A stretch of 64,000 nt of DNA, taken from positions 744,001 through 808,000 of the forward strand of contig NZ_CP015594.1 in assembly GCF_001647675.1 (NCBI RefSeq), in the 5' to 3' direction. Source of the DNA: Acinetobacter sp. NCu2D-2 (GTDB lineage Bacteria > Pseudomonadota > Gammaproteobacteria > Pseudomonadales > Moraxellaceae). Under the pieces are notes generated by a model. That model did no database searches and had not been told where the DNA came from. It saw nothing but the letters and a program-made list of their open reading frames with translations. Both the position numbers and the translations under genes were made by a program. Positions 50,618-62,255 of the stretch are shown here, piece after piece (within the stretch, counting starts at the first letter, position 1; each line of letters starts with the position of its first letter).

Positions 50618-50938
50618 TTAATCATCTAGATCGGAGGTCAGTCCACCTAAGCTTTGACATGCGGCTTTATACAATTCATATTGCTGCTCAACCACTTCAG
50701 TGAGTGAAATTTCAAGCTCAGAATCACCATCCTTATAATGCTGCACATAGTTTTCAGCTTTGGCTTTGCTGCTAAATAAAGACTGTTGATAATATTGTGT
50801 CACACCACCATGTGACATTTGGGAGCTGTCGATATTTGTGCAGTGAAACTTAGAGAGAAGGTGTTCTGCATGATGCAGATCATTGGAAAAACAACCTGTC
50901 AGAATAAGTGTACTGCACAGCGCTGTTAAGGCTTTCAT
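50618..50938 (-). CDS. Small hypothetical lipoprotein
   Basis: 106-residue predicted lipoprotein. The signal MKALTALCSTLILTGC has a lipobox LTGC with the lipidated Cys at residue 16. The polar mature part contains one Cys near its start (SKFHC) and one near its end (KAACQSLGG), spaced as if they could pair. No family recognised. It stands alone; the start ATG is the first in frame. Confidence 0.65.
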   Translation of the reverse strand: MKALTALCSTLILTGCFSNDLHHAEHLLSKFHCTNIDSSQMSHGGVTQYYQQSLFSSKAKAENYVQHYKDGDSELEISLTEVVEQQYELYKAACQSLGGLTSDLDD

Positions 50939-51085
50939 AGCAATTGAAATATGTGAAAAAAGTCGTGCGTATTTTAAGTGAAAAAGAGAAAAGCAAAAGT
51001 GAATATTTTAACGATTGGTTAATAATTAGTTCATATTAAAATTAAATTACATTCAACTAAATCTTTATCGACGTAGAGTGTTTAT

Positions 51086-51823
51086 TTATAGCGAAGTGGT
51101 GCTGATAAGTAGAAAACAACCTGAACAAAAAAGCAGTCCTAAAACCAAACGGTTAAAGGTAATTTCTGAAATTTTATAAAATAACTTCGCGCCTAATATT
51201 GCGGGAATACTGACAAATACCATCAATATTGGCAGATAATAAATATGACTCATATTAATGGTTTGATTGAGTAGGTAGGTAATGAGCGTAAAAATTTGGA
51301 TGGCAAAATTAAAGTGGCGCAAAATATAGCGTTGCTGTTGTTTGGGTAGCTGTTTCAACATGACCCATGCTGATGGAATCGCGCCACAAAAGCCACCTAA
51401 GCCGCCTAATATGCCGCCAATCCAACCAATAAACGTATCAGCTAAACGATTTGAACGCTGTATTACGGCAAATTGAGGTTTAAATAGCATGATCGGGCAC
51501 CAGCAGAGTAAGAAGATGCCTAATATCATTTTGAATAGTTCACTTGGGACAATATGCAGTAAATAGGTCCCAAGTGGAACACCAATTAAACCCGCGACAA
51601 TATAGGGAAGGACTAAATGCTTTTTTGAAAGGCCTGATTTAGGCTCTTGCCTCAATGAGATAAGGTGACTCCACACTGATGCAAAAACCGTAAGGGGAGC
51701 AGCAAGCTGCGGCGGTAACACCCAAACCCAGAATGACATAGCCACTAAAGCAAAGGCGAAACCGGTCAGTCCTTGAACAAAGCCTGCACAAATACTGCCT
51801 AAGATAAACACCAGCCAAGTCAT
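51086..51823 (-). CDS. TauE/SafE-family membrane permease
   Basis: 245-residue protein of the TauE/SafE (DUF81) family, usually proposed to export sulfite or organosulfonate-derived anions. Two homologous halves of about four helices each are visible. The first half starts FILGSICAGFVQGLTGFAFALVAM, and the second has IGGILGGLGGFCGAIPSAWVM; both have the family's small-residue-rich G-x-x-G loops. ATG 51823 is preferred over an upstream TTG. Substrate unknown. Confidence 0.85.
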   Translation of the reverse strand: MTWLVFILGSICAGFVQGLTGFAFALVAMSFWVWVLPPQLAAPLTVFASVWSHLISLRQEPKSGLSKKHLVLPYIVAGLIGVPLGTYLLHIVPSELFKMILGIFLLCWCPIMLFKPQFAVIQRSNRLADTFIGWIGGILGGLGGFCGAIPSAWVMLKQLPKQQQRYILRHFNFAIQIFTLITYLLNQTINMSHIYYLPILMVFVSIPAILGAKLFYKISEITFNRLVLGLLFCSGCFLLISTTSL

Positions 51824-52048
51824 GAGCAAACCATTGTTTAAAAACCGACATTATTCACCGTTTCACTTGAATCAACTAGAAGTCACTTAGCCTTATTTAT
51901 GTAATACATAGAATTTTGTCAGATATAAAAAACTAAGCCATGTAATGAACGGATATAAAACTGCTACAAGAGACGAACAGTGAGTGCTTTGCTTCTCCAT
52001 GGATGGCATGAATACTTGCAATGTACATGAAGCAAAGGGATGACACTT

Positions 52049-52249
52049 ATGAAACATATTTTATTAATTTCAGTATTTGCTGTGTCATTAGGTGGCTGTG
52101 TAGTGAGTCCATATGACGATGATTATCGAGATCATCGGGATAGACATGGTCACTATGATAAAAAACCTGGTGATCGCGATTGGAAAAAACATGATAAACG
52201 CGATTGGCAAAAAGATCGTGGTGATTGGCGTTATGGCGACAGGCGCTAA
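52049..52249 (+). CDS. Small Asp/Arg/Lys-rich lipoprotein
   Basis: 66-residue predicted lipoprotein. The signal KHILLISVFAVSLGGC has a lipobox LGGC, followed by an extremely charged tail built of repeats such as DYRDHRDRHGHYD, DRDWKKHDKRDWQKDRGDWRYGDRR. Asp, Arg, His, Lys and Trp dominate and there is no hydrophobic core, so the tail is probably disordered. AAAGGGA at about nine bases supports ATG 52049. Such tails occur in Acinetobacter lipoproteins of unknown role. Confidence 0.65.
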   Translation: MKHILLISVFAVSLGGCVVSPYDDDYRDHRDRHGHYDKKPGDRDWKKHDKRDWQKDRGDWRYGDRR

Positions 52250-52274
52250 ACCGATGAGAAATATTTAATAAATA

Positions 52275-52303
52275 AAAAAGGATTCAATATGAATCCTTTT
52301 TTT
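52275..52303 (+). terminator. Terminator after the small lipoprotein gene
   Basis: GGATTC (52280-52285)/GAATCC (52291-52296), loop AATAT, followed by seven T; an A-run precedes, so it may also stop rsmD. Confidence 0.88.
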
Positions 52304-52315
52304 GTTGCATACGTC

Positions 52316-52873
52316 TTAATCTACGGCTTTCTGATATAAGCCTGCACGGACCGTACCTGCTTTAGTATTCTTAATCAGTTTCCATGTGCTTGGAAGTTGT
52401 AAAGTTGATAAATCTCGATCAGCTTCAACATAGATCAATGCTTGATCTTTAATGAGAGAATCAGCTTGGTGTGCTAATTCTTGCCATAGGTCTAAGCTAT
52501 AAGGTGGATCTAAAAACACCAAATCAAATTGCTCATTTAAACCATTTAAAGCCTGTTGTGCTGTGCTGACTTTAAGCTGTGCACGTGACTTGGTTACTCG
52601 AAGTAACTCCAAGTTTTGACTTAAAAATTGTGCTTGAGTTCGATCCGGTTCGATCATCACCACTTTTGCTGCGCCCCGCGATAATGCCTCAAATGATAAT
52701 ACACCTGAGCCAGCACATAAGTCGAGTACATGACTATTTTGCACATCCCACATCAGCCAGTTGAATAATGTTTCACGTACACGATCTGGAGTAGGGCGTA
52801 GACCTTCGATGGAAGCAAAGGCAAGTTGGCGACGTTTCCAATCCCCACCAATAATACGTAATTGATTTTTCAT
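52316..52873 (-). CDS. rsmD: 16S rRNA (guanine(966)-N2)-methyltransferase
   Basis: 185-residue RsmD. It starts QLRIIGGDWKRRQL and GLRPTPDRVRETLFNWL, a family hallmark. The SAM motif is VLDLCAGSGVLSFEALSRGA, and the N6/N2-type catalytic motif is LVFLDPPYSLD. It modifies G966 of 16S rRNA during ribosome assembly. It starts three bases after the mrdA stop, so the two are probably one transcript. Confidence 0.95.
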   Translation of the reverse strand: MKNQLRIIGGDWKRRQLAFASIEGLRPTPDRVRETLFNWLMWDVQNSHVLDLCAGSGVLSFEALSRGAAKVVMIEPDRTQAQFLSQNLELLRVTKSRAQLKVSTAQQALNGLNEQFDLVFLDPPYSLDLWQELAHQADSLIKDQALIYVEADRDLSTLQLPSTWKLIKNTKAGTVRAGLYQKAVD

Positions 52874-52876
52874 GAA

Positions 52877-54925
52877 TTAATCTCTTTCAACCGCTTGCGC
52901 TGAACTTGCAGCATTTGCGCGTGAGCCATTTGAATTGCTTTGATTTGATTGATTACTATGTGATGCAGAGTTTTGATTATGTGGTGTTGCTGCATCAGGA
53001 CTTAAAATGCCTGAACCACTTGGTAATTCACCTGGTTTAATGCCTGCTGTCATTAAGCCACCACTAATTTGCTGACCTGATGGCACAATTGGGTTTTTCT
53101 TACGGGTCAGTAACCAATAATCAAAAATAGGTTTTGCAAGTTGTGCTGCTGAACCACCATGACGACCATTTTCCCAAACAATCGCAACGGCAATCTGAGG
53201 TTTATCGGCAGGGGCGAAGCCAACGAATAAACCATGGTCGAGTTGGCGTTCTGTTAAGAGGGATTCGTTGTATTTTTTACCTTGGGCGATACTCTTGACC
53301 TGAGCAGTACCTGTTTTACCGGCAATTAAATACATCGGTGTACGAATACCTTTACCCGTACCAGATTGTACGACATCAACCATTGCATCGTGCATTTTTG
53401 ACCAATCTTCAGCTGTGCCATTAAATTGGATTTTGCCATCAGGCGCATTATGCGGTTTAAAGGCTTTAGCACCTTTGGTATCACGGAGTACATGTGGAGT
53501 GACATGCGAGCCTTTGTTGGCAGTAATCGCAGTTGCCATTGCCAGCTGTAATGGTGTTGCGGTGAAAGCCCCTTGACCGATACTTACAGAAATGGTTTCA
53601 CCCCGAAGCCATTTACTGTTGCGGGTACGCATTTTCCATTCAGGGCTTGGATATAAACCACTACTTTCGCTTGGTAAATCGACACCGGTTTTTTCACCAA
53701 AACCGAATTGACGCATCCATGTGTTCATCTTTTCAATACCCATGCGGTAGGACAAGATATAGAAGAAAGTATCGCAAGAAACCACCTGAGATTTGTGTAA
53801 GTTCACTGCACCATGACCGGTTTTTTTATGGTCACGGAAACGGTGGCTATCCCCAGGAAGTGAGAAATAACCGGGATCGGCAATGGCAGTGCCCCAATCA
53901 ATCAAGTTGTAGTGAATACCACCTAAGCCAAACATCGGTTTAATGGTCGAACCCGGTGGGTAAGCCCCTTGCACAGCACGGTTATACAAGGGTTGATCAA
54001 GGTTATCACGTAAGTATGAATAATCTTTGGTGCTAATACCGGTCACAAATAAGTTCGGGTTGAAACTTGGACTGGAAACAAGTGAAAGAATTTCACCTGT
54101 GTTTGGATCCATCGCGATAATGGCACCACGACGACCGGCTAACTGCTCAGAGGCAATCATTTGTAGACCGTAATCTAAAGATAGGAATAGATCATTACCA
54201 CGAACAGGATCTTTACGGCCTAAGTGGCGTAGGACATTACCATGGGCATCGGCTTCTACAGACTCATTACCCGGCACACCATGCAGAATATCTTCATAAG
54301 ATTTTTCTACCCCGATTTTACCAATCAGGTTAGTACCGGCATATAAATCTTTATCAATACTTTTTAATTCTTTGTCATTGATACGACCGACATAACCAAT
54401 TACATGTGCAAACAATTCACCATGCGGATAGTAACGGGTCATTTGTGTATCAATTTTTACCCCTGGAAATTGGTGCTTAATTTCACTAAAACGGGCAATA
54501 TCATTTTCAGTCAGGTTGAGTTTGATCGCGACACGTTCAGTCTTTTTCGAAGTTTTAATACGACTTTTGAAACGGTCGATATCTTCCTGCGTCAATTCCA
54601 ATACAGGAACTAAACGGCGTAGGGTATCGTCAATATCTTCTACATCGGCGCGGCTTAGTGTGGCAGAGAAAACGGGGTAGTTGTCTGCCAGTAAAATACC
54701 ATTGCGGTCATAGATATAACCACGTGCAGGGGCAAGCGGTTGCAAACGAATACGGTTTTGGTCTGATGCTGTCGTAAAAGTTTGATAATTAAAGATTTGC
54801 AAATAGGCGTAGCGACTGACTAGGAGTAGCATCAGCACAATGACAGTGATAATTGAAAACACTACACGGTTGCGATAAATGCGCTTTTCTTCTTGTCCAT
54901 TTTTTAAGGGAAAATGCTGCTTCAT
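52877..54925 (-). CDS. mrdA: Penicillin-binding protein 2
   Basis: 682-residue class B transpeptidase needed for lateral wall growth and rod shape; target of mecillinam and many carbapenems. A short cytoplasmic N-terminus and one transmembrane segment (about 22-42) precede a pedestal with RGYIYDRNGILLADN. The transpeptidase motifs are the active Ser in PGSTIKP (about 326), SCD in VVSCDTFFY, and KTG in AGKTGTAQV (about 536). The Ser/Asn-rich tail of about 60 residues looks disordered. rodA is not adjacent in this window. Confidence 0.96.
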   Translation of the reverse strand: MKQHFPLKNGQEEKRIYRNRVVFSIITVIVLMLLLVSRYAYLQIFNYQTFTTASDQNRIRLQPLAPARGYIYDRNGILLADNYPVFSATLSRADVEDIDDTLRRLVPVLELTQEDIDRFKSRIKTSKKTERVAIKLNLTENDIARFSEIKHQFPGVKIDTQMTRYYPHGELFAHVIGYVGRINDKELKSIDKDLYAGTNLIGKIGVEKSYEDILHGVPGNESVEADAHGNVLRHLGRKDPVRGNDLFLSLDYGLQMIASEQLAGRRGAIIAMDPNTGEILSLVSSPSFNPNLFVTGISTKDYSYLRDNLDQPLYNRAVQGAYPPGSTIKPMFGLGGIHYNLIDWGTAIADPGYFSLPGDSHRFRDHKKTGHGAVNLHKSQVVSCDTFFYILSYRMGIEKMNTWMRQFGFGEKTGVDLPSESSGLYPSPEWKMRTRNSKWLRGETISVSIGQGAFTATPLQLAMATAITANKGSHVTPHVLRDTKGAKAFKPHNAPDGKIQFNGTAEDWSKMHDAMVDVVQSGTGKGIRTPMYLIAGKTGTAQVKSIAQGKKYNESLLTERQLDHGLFVGFAPADKPQIAVAIVWENGRHGGSAAQLAKPIFDYWLLTRKKNPIVPSGQQISGGLMTAGIKPGELPSGSGILSPDAATPHNQNSASHSNQSNQSNSNGSRANAASSAQAVERD

Positions 54926-55154
54926 ACGCGATCGACTTATGACCTGAGAGTGGATATCAATTGAAGTGCGATATTCTAGCGCAACTACTGCTGTTTTGAT
55001 ATTTAAAAACAGATTTCATTGTTTCTCCGAGCAAACTTTGACTTTGTAGACATTAAAATTGTGCTGACTTGTATATGAGTGTTTGGATTATTCTGCTAAA
55101 GTCAAAAATGAATAAAAAAGGATGTAAATCCAAAAACAATAATGAAGGATGTTG

Positions 55155-55682
55155 GTGAAAGGAATGTATAAATTTTACCCCTTACTTGCATTGGCTTTAT
55201 GTGCAAGTACGACTTATGCAAATGATTCAAATCGATATTTTGAGGCAAAACTTGCAGATAGTGATGCAAAAACCTGGAATGTCGGGGTGGGCTTTACCCA
55301 AAAAATCCTGCATGGAAATGTAGAATGGGTGAACCCTTATGGCATTGCTTATGCTAAAGCTGGTGTTTTTATCAACGATGACCACCCACTTGGTGGACAA
55401 CTAGGCTTTAGAGCCCCAGTTCATTTCACGGGCAAAGATAAAAATGGTTATTATGTCGGTGCTTATGCAGGACATATCGAAAGTCGCCCTGTCGATGGTG
55501 AATTTGAAGCACGTTTAGGTGGTGGTATTGATCTTGCTTATGTGATGTTGAGTTCAGAACGTATTAGTACATTTAGTGTGGGTATTGGTGCAGGTGAAGA
55601 ACTTAAAAATCGCGCAGGTCATGTGATTGCCGAAATCCAACCGCGACTACAATTTTCCTATACTTTAAGTATCGGTTTATAG
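55155..55682 (+). CDS. Hypothetical exported protein
   Basis: 175-residue protein with a signal peptide (MYKFYPLLALALCASTTYA/NDS) and a mature part of alternating strands rich in Gly and aromatic residues, ending QPRLQFSYTLSIGL. This suggests a small outer-membrane beta barrel, but no family is recognised. The best ribosome site (GAAGG, 55144-55148) fits GTG 55155; ATG 55164 has AAGGA directly adjacent, and ATG 55149 is too close. It diverges from mrdA. Confidence 0.65.
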   Translation: MKGMYKFYPLLALALCASTTYANDSNRYFEAKLADSDAKTWNVGVGFTQKILHGNVEWVNPYGIAYAKAGVFINDDHPLGGQLGFRAPVHFTGKDKNGYYVGAYAGHIESRPVDGEFEARLGGGIDLAYVMLSSERISTFSVGIGAGEELKNRAGHVIAEIQPRLQFSYTLSIGL

Positions 55683-55747
55683 ACAAAATATTTGACCTGA
55701 TAAGAAATCGTATTCTGTGATCAAAAAATTAAATATGGAAGTTATGC

Positions 55748-57064
55748 ATGCTTGAGTACGTGACACAGTTGTGGCAAGCCTTTTTACAACGTCCCGATTT
55801 TTGGGCAGTGCTCAGTATTATCCCTGTTACCGCATTCGTTACATGGGCCCATGTGTGGATGGCACTCAAAATGGTCTTTTATCCGATCACATTTTGGGGC
55901 TTTCATTTGGGACCCATTCCTGTGGGTTGGCAGGGTATTGTGCCACGTAAAGCAGGTCGTATTTCAGGCATTATTACCGATAACACCTTATCCAAGTTAG
56001 GTTCATTGCGTGAATTTTTGGATGCGATGGATCCTGAGGATATGGCACGCATCATTGGTGAGCAAGTCGGTTTTGAACTTGAGCATCTCATTGATGAAGT
56101 GATGATTGACCGTAATGCAGTGCTTTGGGAAAACTTACCGTTTTCAATTAAACGCCGTATTTATGCTCAAGCACACAAGCAATTGCCTGCGATTTTACGA
56201 GAACTTGTGACTGAGCTGACCATGAACGTTGAGTCATTGGTCGATATGCGCGAAATGGTTGTGCGTCAAATGGAAGGTGACCGCAAACTGATGGTTCGTA
56301 TGTTCCTAAAGGTAGGGCAGAAAGAAATTAATTTCATTTGGCATATCAGTGCATTGATTGGGATGTTCTTTGGCATTTTCCAAATGATTGTTTGGTTTGT
56401 TGTACCATGGCATTGGACTGTGCCGTTTTGGGCAGCGATTTGGGGCTTCTTGACCAACTGGATTGCAATCTGGATGGTGTTTAACCCAATCGAGCCGCAC
56501 TACGTAAAATACCCACAGTTTTTTGCCCGTACAGAAAATCGTAAGTTCCCGTGGATTAAACCTGTCGTTCCTCGTATTGGCACCTATAACATACAAGGTG
56601 CATTTATGAAACGTCAGGAAGAAGTCTCGGAAGTTTTTGCAAGTGTAGTCACAGAAGACTTAATTACGTTAAAATCGATTATGACTGAGATGATGTATGG
56701 CGGCAAAAAAGATAAAACACGCCGCATCGTTAAACGTCATATTAACGAAATTATGGAAACACCATTGGTTCGTACGTCATTGCAGTTGTCTTTAGGTCCA
56801 AAAGAGTATGCAAAACTCAAGACAGACTTGATCGATCGCTCAATTGAAATTACGATGGTGCCTGTATGCGACCCAGCGTTTAATGCGAGCCGTGCACAGA
56901 AAATCTTTCAAATGTTTAGAGAGCGAATTTTAGAACTGACACCTAAAGAGTTTCAGAATTTATTACGTCCTGCGTTTCAGGAAGACGAATGGATTTTGAT
57001 TGTGCTGGGTGGTGTAACTGGTTTTATCGCAGGTTTAATCCATTTGTTTGTGGCTTTCTTATAA
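55748..57064 (+). CDS. DUF445 domain membrane protein
   Basis: 438-residue protein of the DUF445 family, function unknown. It has an N-terminal membrane region (about 18-60), a middle helical cytoplasmic part with GIVPRKAGRISGIITDNTLSKLGS, central helices WHISALIGMFFGIFQM and WAAIWGFLTNWIAIWMVF (about 198-245), and a C-terminal helix LGGVTGFIAGLIHLFVAFL. The family is often found near cell-envelope genes; here adk follows 75 bases later. Confidence 0.82.
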   Translation: MLEYVTQLWQAFLQRPDFWAVLSIIPVTAFVTWAHVWMALKMVFYPITFWGFHLGPIPVGWQGIVPRKAGRISGIITDNTLSKLGSLREFLDAMDPEDMARIIGEQVGFELEHLIDEVMIDRNAVLWENLPFSIKRRIYAQAHKQLPAILRELVTELTMNVESLVDMREMVVRQMEGDRKLMVRMFLKVGQKEINFIWHISALIGMFFGIFQMIVWFVVPWHWTVPFWAAIWGFLTNWIAIWMVFNPIEPHYVKYPQFFARTENRKFPWIKPVVPRIGTYNIQGAFMKRQEEVSEVFASVVTEDLITLKSIMTEMMYGGKKDKTRRIVKRHINEIMETPLVRTSLQLSLGPKEYAKLKTDLIDRSIEITMVPVCDPAFNASRAQKIFQMFRERILELTPKEFQNLLRPAFQEDEWILIVLGGVTGFIAGLIHLFVAFL

Positions 57065-57079
57065 TGAGATGCCCGGGGA

Positions 57080-57097
57080 CACAATCCATTGATTGTG
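57080..57097 (+). repeat. 7 bp hairpin before adk
   Basis: CACAATC (57080-57086)/GATTGTG (57091-57097), loop CATT, extendable with one bulge. No T-run follows. It may affect the adk leader. Confidence 0.45.
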
Positions 57098-57127
57098 GTC
57101 GTGGCGTCATACAAATTGTTTAAATGA

Positions 57128-57819
<692 letters not shown>

Positions 57820-57825
57820 CAAGTG

Positions 57826-57857
57826 AAGAGCCCTAAGTCATATTAGGGCTCTTTTAT
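57826..57857 (+). terminator. Terminator of adk
   Basis: AAGAGCCCTAA/TTAGGGCTCTT stem (57826-57836 and 57843-57853), loop GTCATA, followed by T-rich sequence. Confidence 0.9.
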
Positions 57858-57881
57858 TTTATCTGGCAAAAGGTTGAAGCT

Positions 57882-58064
57882 TTGAAAATTGGTCTGCTTT
57901 TATTGATGGTGGTCTTTGTTGCAGTCTTAATTGGCTTATTTGTTCTAAGTTATAAAATGCTGAATAAAGTACGTCGTGAAGAACAATTGACCAGGTCTAT
58001 ACCTCAGTATGAGCTCCATCCGAAACTCAAAGCTGAGATGCAAAAGCGTAAAAATAAATCCTAA
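57882..58064 (+). CDS. Small single-pass membrane protein
   Basis: 60-residue protein with one N-terminal transmembrane helix (about 4-26, LLLMVVFVAVLIGLFVLSY) and a basic cytoplasmic tail (NKVRREEQLTRSIPQYELHPKLKAEMQKRKNKS). Start TTG 57882 with AAAAGG about eight bases upstream; no ATG is available. It sits just after the adk terminator. Unknown function; small basic single-pass proteins are often regulators of membrane complexes. Confidence 0.55.
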   Translation: MKIGLLLLMVVFVAVLIGLFVLSYKMLNKVRREEQLTRSIPQYELHPKLKAEMQKRKNKS

Positions 58065-58069
58065 AGGGT

Positions 58070-58789
58070 TTATTCAGTTTCTGTAGTTTCGATATTTTTA
58101 ACTGCAATTTGACGCGCTGCCCCAAACTCAAAACGATCCGGCCAGTTACATACGTCGGACACAATACATTCATTGCATTTAGGTTTACGGGCAATACAAC
58201 AATAACGTCCGTGCAGAATCAGCCAATGATGTGAATCGACAATAAATTCTTTTGGAATGACTTTTACCAATCTATGTTCTACTTCGAGTACATTTTTACC
58301 AACGGCTAAGCCTGTACGATTACCTAAACGGAAAATGTGTGTGTCTACGGCCATCGTTGGTTGACCGAACGCTGTATTGAGCACGACATTGGCTGTCTTA
58401 CGTCCTACACCTGGCAATGCCTCTAAGTCAGCCCGATTATTCGGAACGACGCTGTTATGCTTCTCTATGAGCATTTTACAAGCTTTAATGACGTTCTCGG
58501 CTTTTGAGTTATATAAACCAATAGTTTTGATATAAGACTTTAAGCCTTCGACACCTAAGGCATAGATAGCTTCTGGAGTATTGGCGACAGGGAATAATTT
58601 ATCTGTTGCTTTATTGACACTGACATCAGTGGCTTGGGCCGATAGCGTAACTGCAACCAAAAGCTCGAAAGGGCTTGAATAATTTAGTTCTGTTTTTGGA
58701 TTTGGTCGCTGTTCACGTAGACGTTCAAAGAAGATTTGGATCTGCTTTTTGGTCATATTTTTAACAGGTTTGCCACTAGTCGTCATCAT
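58070..58789 (-). CDS. nth: Endonuclease III
   Basis: 239-residue DNA glycosylase/AP-lyase removing oxidised pyrimidines. Helix-hairpin-helix [15 protein letters not shown] and the catalytic Lys within GRKTAN, with the catalytic Asp in [15 protein letters not shown]. The 4Fe-4S cysteines follow the canonical C-x6-C-x2-C-x5-C spacing in [17 protein letters not shown]. Slightly longer at both ends than E. coli Nth (211). Its ATG overlaps the preceding gene's stop (ATGA). Confidence 0.95.
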   Translation of the reverse strand: MMTTSGKPVKNMTKKQIQIFFERLREQRPNPKTELNYSSPFELLVAVTLSAQATDVSVNKATDKLFPVANTPEAIYALGVEGLKSYIKTIGLYNSKAENVIKACKMLIEKHNSVVPNNRADLEALPGVGRKTANVVLNTAFGQPTMAVDTHIFRLGNRTGLAVGKNVLEVEHRLVKVIPKEFIVDSHHWLILHGRYCCIARKPKCNECIVSDVCNWPDRFEFGAARQIAVKNIETTETE

Positions 58790-59586
58790 GCGCTTTCACC
58801 TGTTAATGTTGCCAATTGTTGATTAAGTTCTACAAGTTGCACACGTTTACGCTCATCCTCACGTACAGAAAGTTGTTTTTCTAATTTTTTGATTTGTGTA
58901 CGAATTTTGGCAAGCTGTAATGTGGTCTGCACATCGGTGGTAATGATTTCTTCTGCAGGTTTTTCAATGACTTGAATCGCGGGAACTTGGTCGTTTTGTG
59001 CAGTAAATTCAGCAAAAAGCTGGGTGTTAATTTCTGCACGAACCACAGGACTTTTACGATGAATACGTCGTTTCTCTTCGCGCTGAATATGTGCATAGTA
59101 GCGACGACGTAAATCATTTTGCTCTGCAACACGGGCTTGTTCATTCATCAAAGGTTGTGTGTCTTCGACCAAATCGATGCAATCGACAGGGCATGGCGGG
59201 ATACATAATTCACAGCCCGTACAAAGATCGGTTAATACCGTATGCATCAGTTTGCCTGCGCCAATAATCGCATCGACCGGACAGGCATTAATGCACTTCG
59301 TACAACCAATACATTCATCTTCACGAATGATGGCTTTCATCCGTTGTGGACGACCATCAGCCTGGACAGGCCAAACACTTTCTTCTGCTTTCAAAGGCGC
59401 ACGATTTAAAAGTTTGGCTAAAGCATCTGCGACGGGTTGTCCACCCGGGACACATTTATTGGCTTCTTCACCTTCACTGATTGCGCGTGCATAGGGAAGG
59501 CATCCATCACGGTGACCACATAAACCACATTGTGTTTGAGGGAGTAGGGCGTCAATGGATTGGATAAGTGAAGCGTGCGAATTCAT
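58786..59586 (-). CDS. RnfB-like ferredoxin (stand-alone) with coiled-coil tail
   Basis: 266-residue iron-sulfur protein. An N-terminal 4Fe-4S domain has [14 protein letters not shown] (RnfB/Fes-type), followed by two ferredoxin motifs [12 protein letters not shown] and [12 protein letters not shown]. Unlike RnfB it lacks an N-terminal membrane helix, and no other rnf/rsx gene is present. A helical charged C-terminus (about 195-262) looks like a coiled coil. Overlapping nth by four bases, it may supply electrons to or support the iron-sulfur cluster of endonuclease III (inference). Confidence 0.85.
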   Translation of the reverse strand: MNSHASLIQSIDALLPQTQCGLCGHRDGCLPYARAISEGEEANKCVPGGQPVADALAKLLNRAPLKAEESVWPVQADGRPQRMKAIIREDECIGCTKCINACPVDAIIGAGKLMHTVLTDLCTGCELCIPPCPVDCIDLVEDTQPLMNEQARVAEQNDLRRRYYAHIQREEKRRIHRKSPVVRAEINTQLFAEFTAQNDQVPAIQVIEKPAEEIITTDVQTTLQLAKIRTQIKKLEKQLSVREDERKRVQLVELNQQLATLTGESA

Positions 59587-59931
59587 GAAAAACCAGAGCT
59601 ATTAAGCGAAATAAATCAGTAAATGAAATAAAAATCTGTCTTTTCTAAGTTTATCATGAATTTAATGTGTAGAGTGATGCACAAATAAGATACACTTAGT
59701 GCGTCATTTCAATGCATGAAATTTTATTTAATGGTTGATTAAATTGGCTTTTTATCATTGAGTCATTTTATTCATAATAAATATAAATATTTGTTATTAA
59801 AATTATTTTTAATTATTTGTTAAAAAAGTATTGTAGATTAGTTACAAAAGATATTTAATATTTTGCGCCAAAATTTAACATTGATTGTAAATTTGACCAA
59901 TTTTGATCCATTTTCTGCTGAGGATTAAGCG
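59587..59931. other. 345 bp gene-free region upstream of gdhA
   Basis: Very AT-rich divergent spacer between the RnfB-like gene and gdhA. Must carry promoters for both. I saw no strong hairpin or repeat and could not fix a promoter. Confidence 0.4.
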
Positions 59932-61275
<1,344 letters not shown>

Positions 61276-61296
61276 GTTTTCACTTAGTTTAAGCAG

Positions 61297-61327
61297 AAAA
61301 AACCGAGGCATTTGCCTCGGTTTTTTT
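61297..61327. terminator. Bidirectional terminator gdhA / META-domain gene
   Basis: CCGAGGC (61303-61309)/GCCTCGG (61314-61320), loop ATTT, A-run left and T-run right between convergent genes. Confidence 0.93.
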
Positions 61328-61337
61328 ATGTCGAAAA

Positions 61338-62111
61338 TTATAAAGAACCTTTAATCGCTTCTCGTTCAACTGCCATATCATAGACATAGGCATATTTAGA
61401 TTGGTCAGCTGCAGGATTCTTAATGGTATAACGTTTAACTCGAATGATTTGACGTTCATTCGGACTATGTGTGTAACCCTCAATCGTGTCATAAAATAGC
61501 GACCAGTTTTGATCTTGGTAGGTTTTAAGACCTTGTTCGTTATATTTAATTTCTTTGACTTGTAAACAGGTTTGCGCTGCAACACCTGTACATGATTTGG
61601 TCTGTGGAGAAATTTCAAGGAAGATCGTTTCCGCTTGTCCTTGATATTTGGTTTCAGGCGTCATTTTCCCAGTAAAGACATAACGCTGACCATTGCTCGA
61701 CATGAGTGTTAACGTAGGTGCATTTGCATCTTTTACATCTAAAAATAAAGGAATGGCTTTTTGCTCGAAAAGCTGACCTGCTAATTTTTCCTGCTGCATA
61801 GCCTGATCATTACAACCAATCATTGTTGACATTAACTGACCGACAACCAACTGATTACTTTCCACTTTCCATGAGCCACCTAAAGTGTTACAGGTGGTTG
61901 AAACGCTGAAACGACCTTCATTGTCAAACTTCAGCACCATATGTTTAGAAGCGCCAGTATCTAAGTGCCAATCATAAGCATTTAATGTTTTGGAAGGATT
62001 TTGTTGTTGTAAGATCGTCACAACATTATCTCCAAATGTTTGCATATCTGAACTTTGACATGCAGCAAGACCTAAAGGGAGTAGGGCTAAAATAAGATAT
62101 TTAATTTTCAT
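61338..62111 (-). CDS. META and DUF4377 domain lipoprotein
   Basis: 257-residue predicted lipoprotein; signal MKIKYLILALLPLGLAAC ends in lipobox LAAC (Cys 18). The first part (about 40-145) is a META/HslJ-type domain with VSTTCNTLGGSWKVESNQLVVG and MSTMIGCNDQAM, whose two Cys may pair. The second part (about 160-250) resembles DUF4377, with ETIFLEISPQTKSCTGVAAQTCLQVKE and W-LFYDTIEGYTHSPNERQII. Role unknown; HslJ-like proteins relate to envelope stress. Confidence 0.8.
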   Translation of the reverse strand: MKIKYLILALLPLGLAACQSSDMQTFGDNVVTILQQQNPSKTLNAYDWHLDTGASKHMVLKFDNEGRFSVSTTCNTLGGSWKVESNQLVVGQLMSTMIGCNDQAMQQEKLAGQLFEQKAIPLFLDVKDANAPTLTLMSSNGQRYVFTGKMTPETKYQGQAETIFLEISPQTKSCTGVAAQTCLQVKEIKYNEQGLKTYQDQNWSLFYDTIEGYTHSPNERQIIRVKRYTIKNPAADQSKYAYVYDMAVEREAIKGSL

Positions 62112-62255
62112 TCAATTGAAATCATTGTGAATAAACAGATTTCAATATAACCAATTGTTGGGCTAAAAAAATGGATACATTCTGAGGGATTAAGTATCAA
62201 AATGTATCCATGGTATGTGGCTTAAATATAGGTATTGCAAAATGCCAGTATGAAC

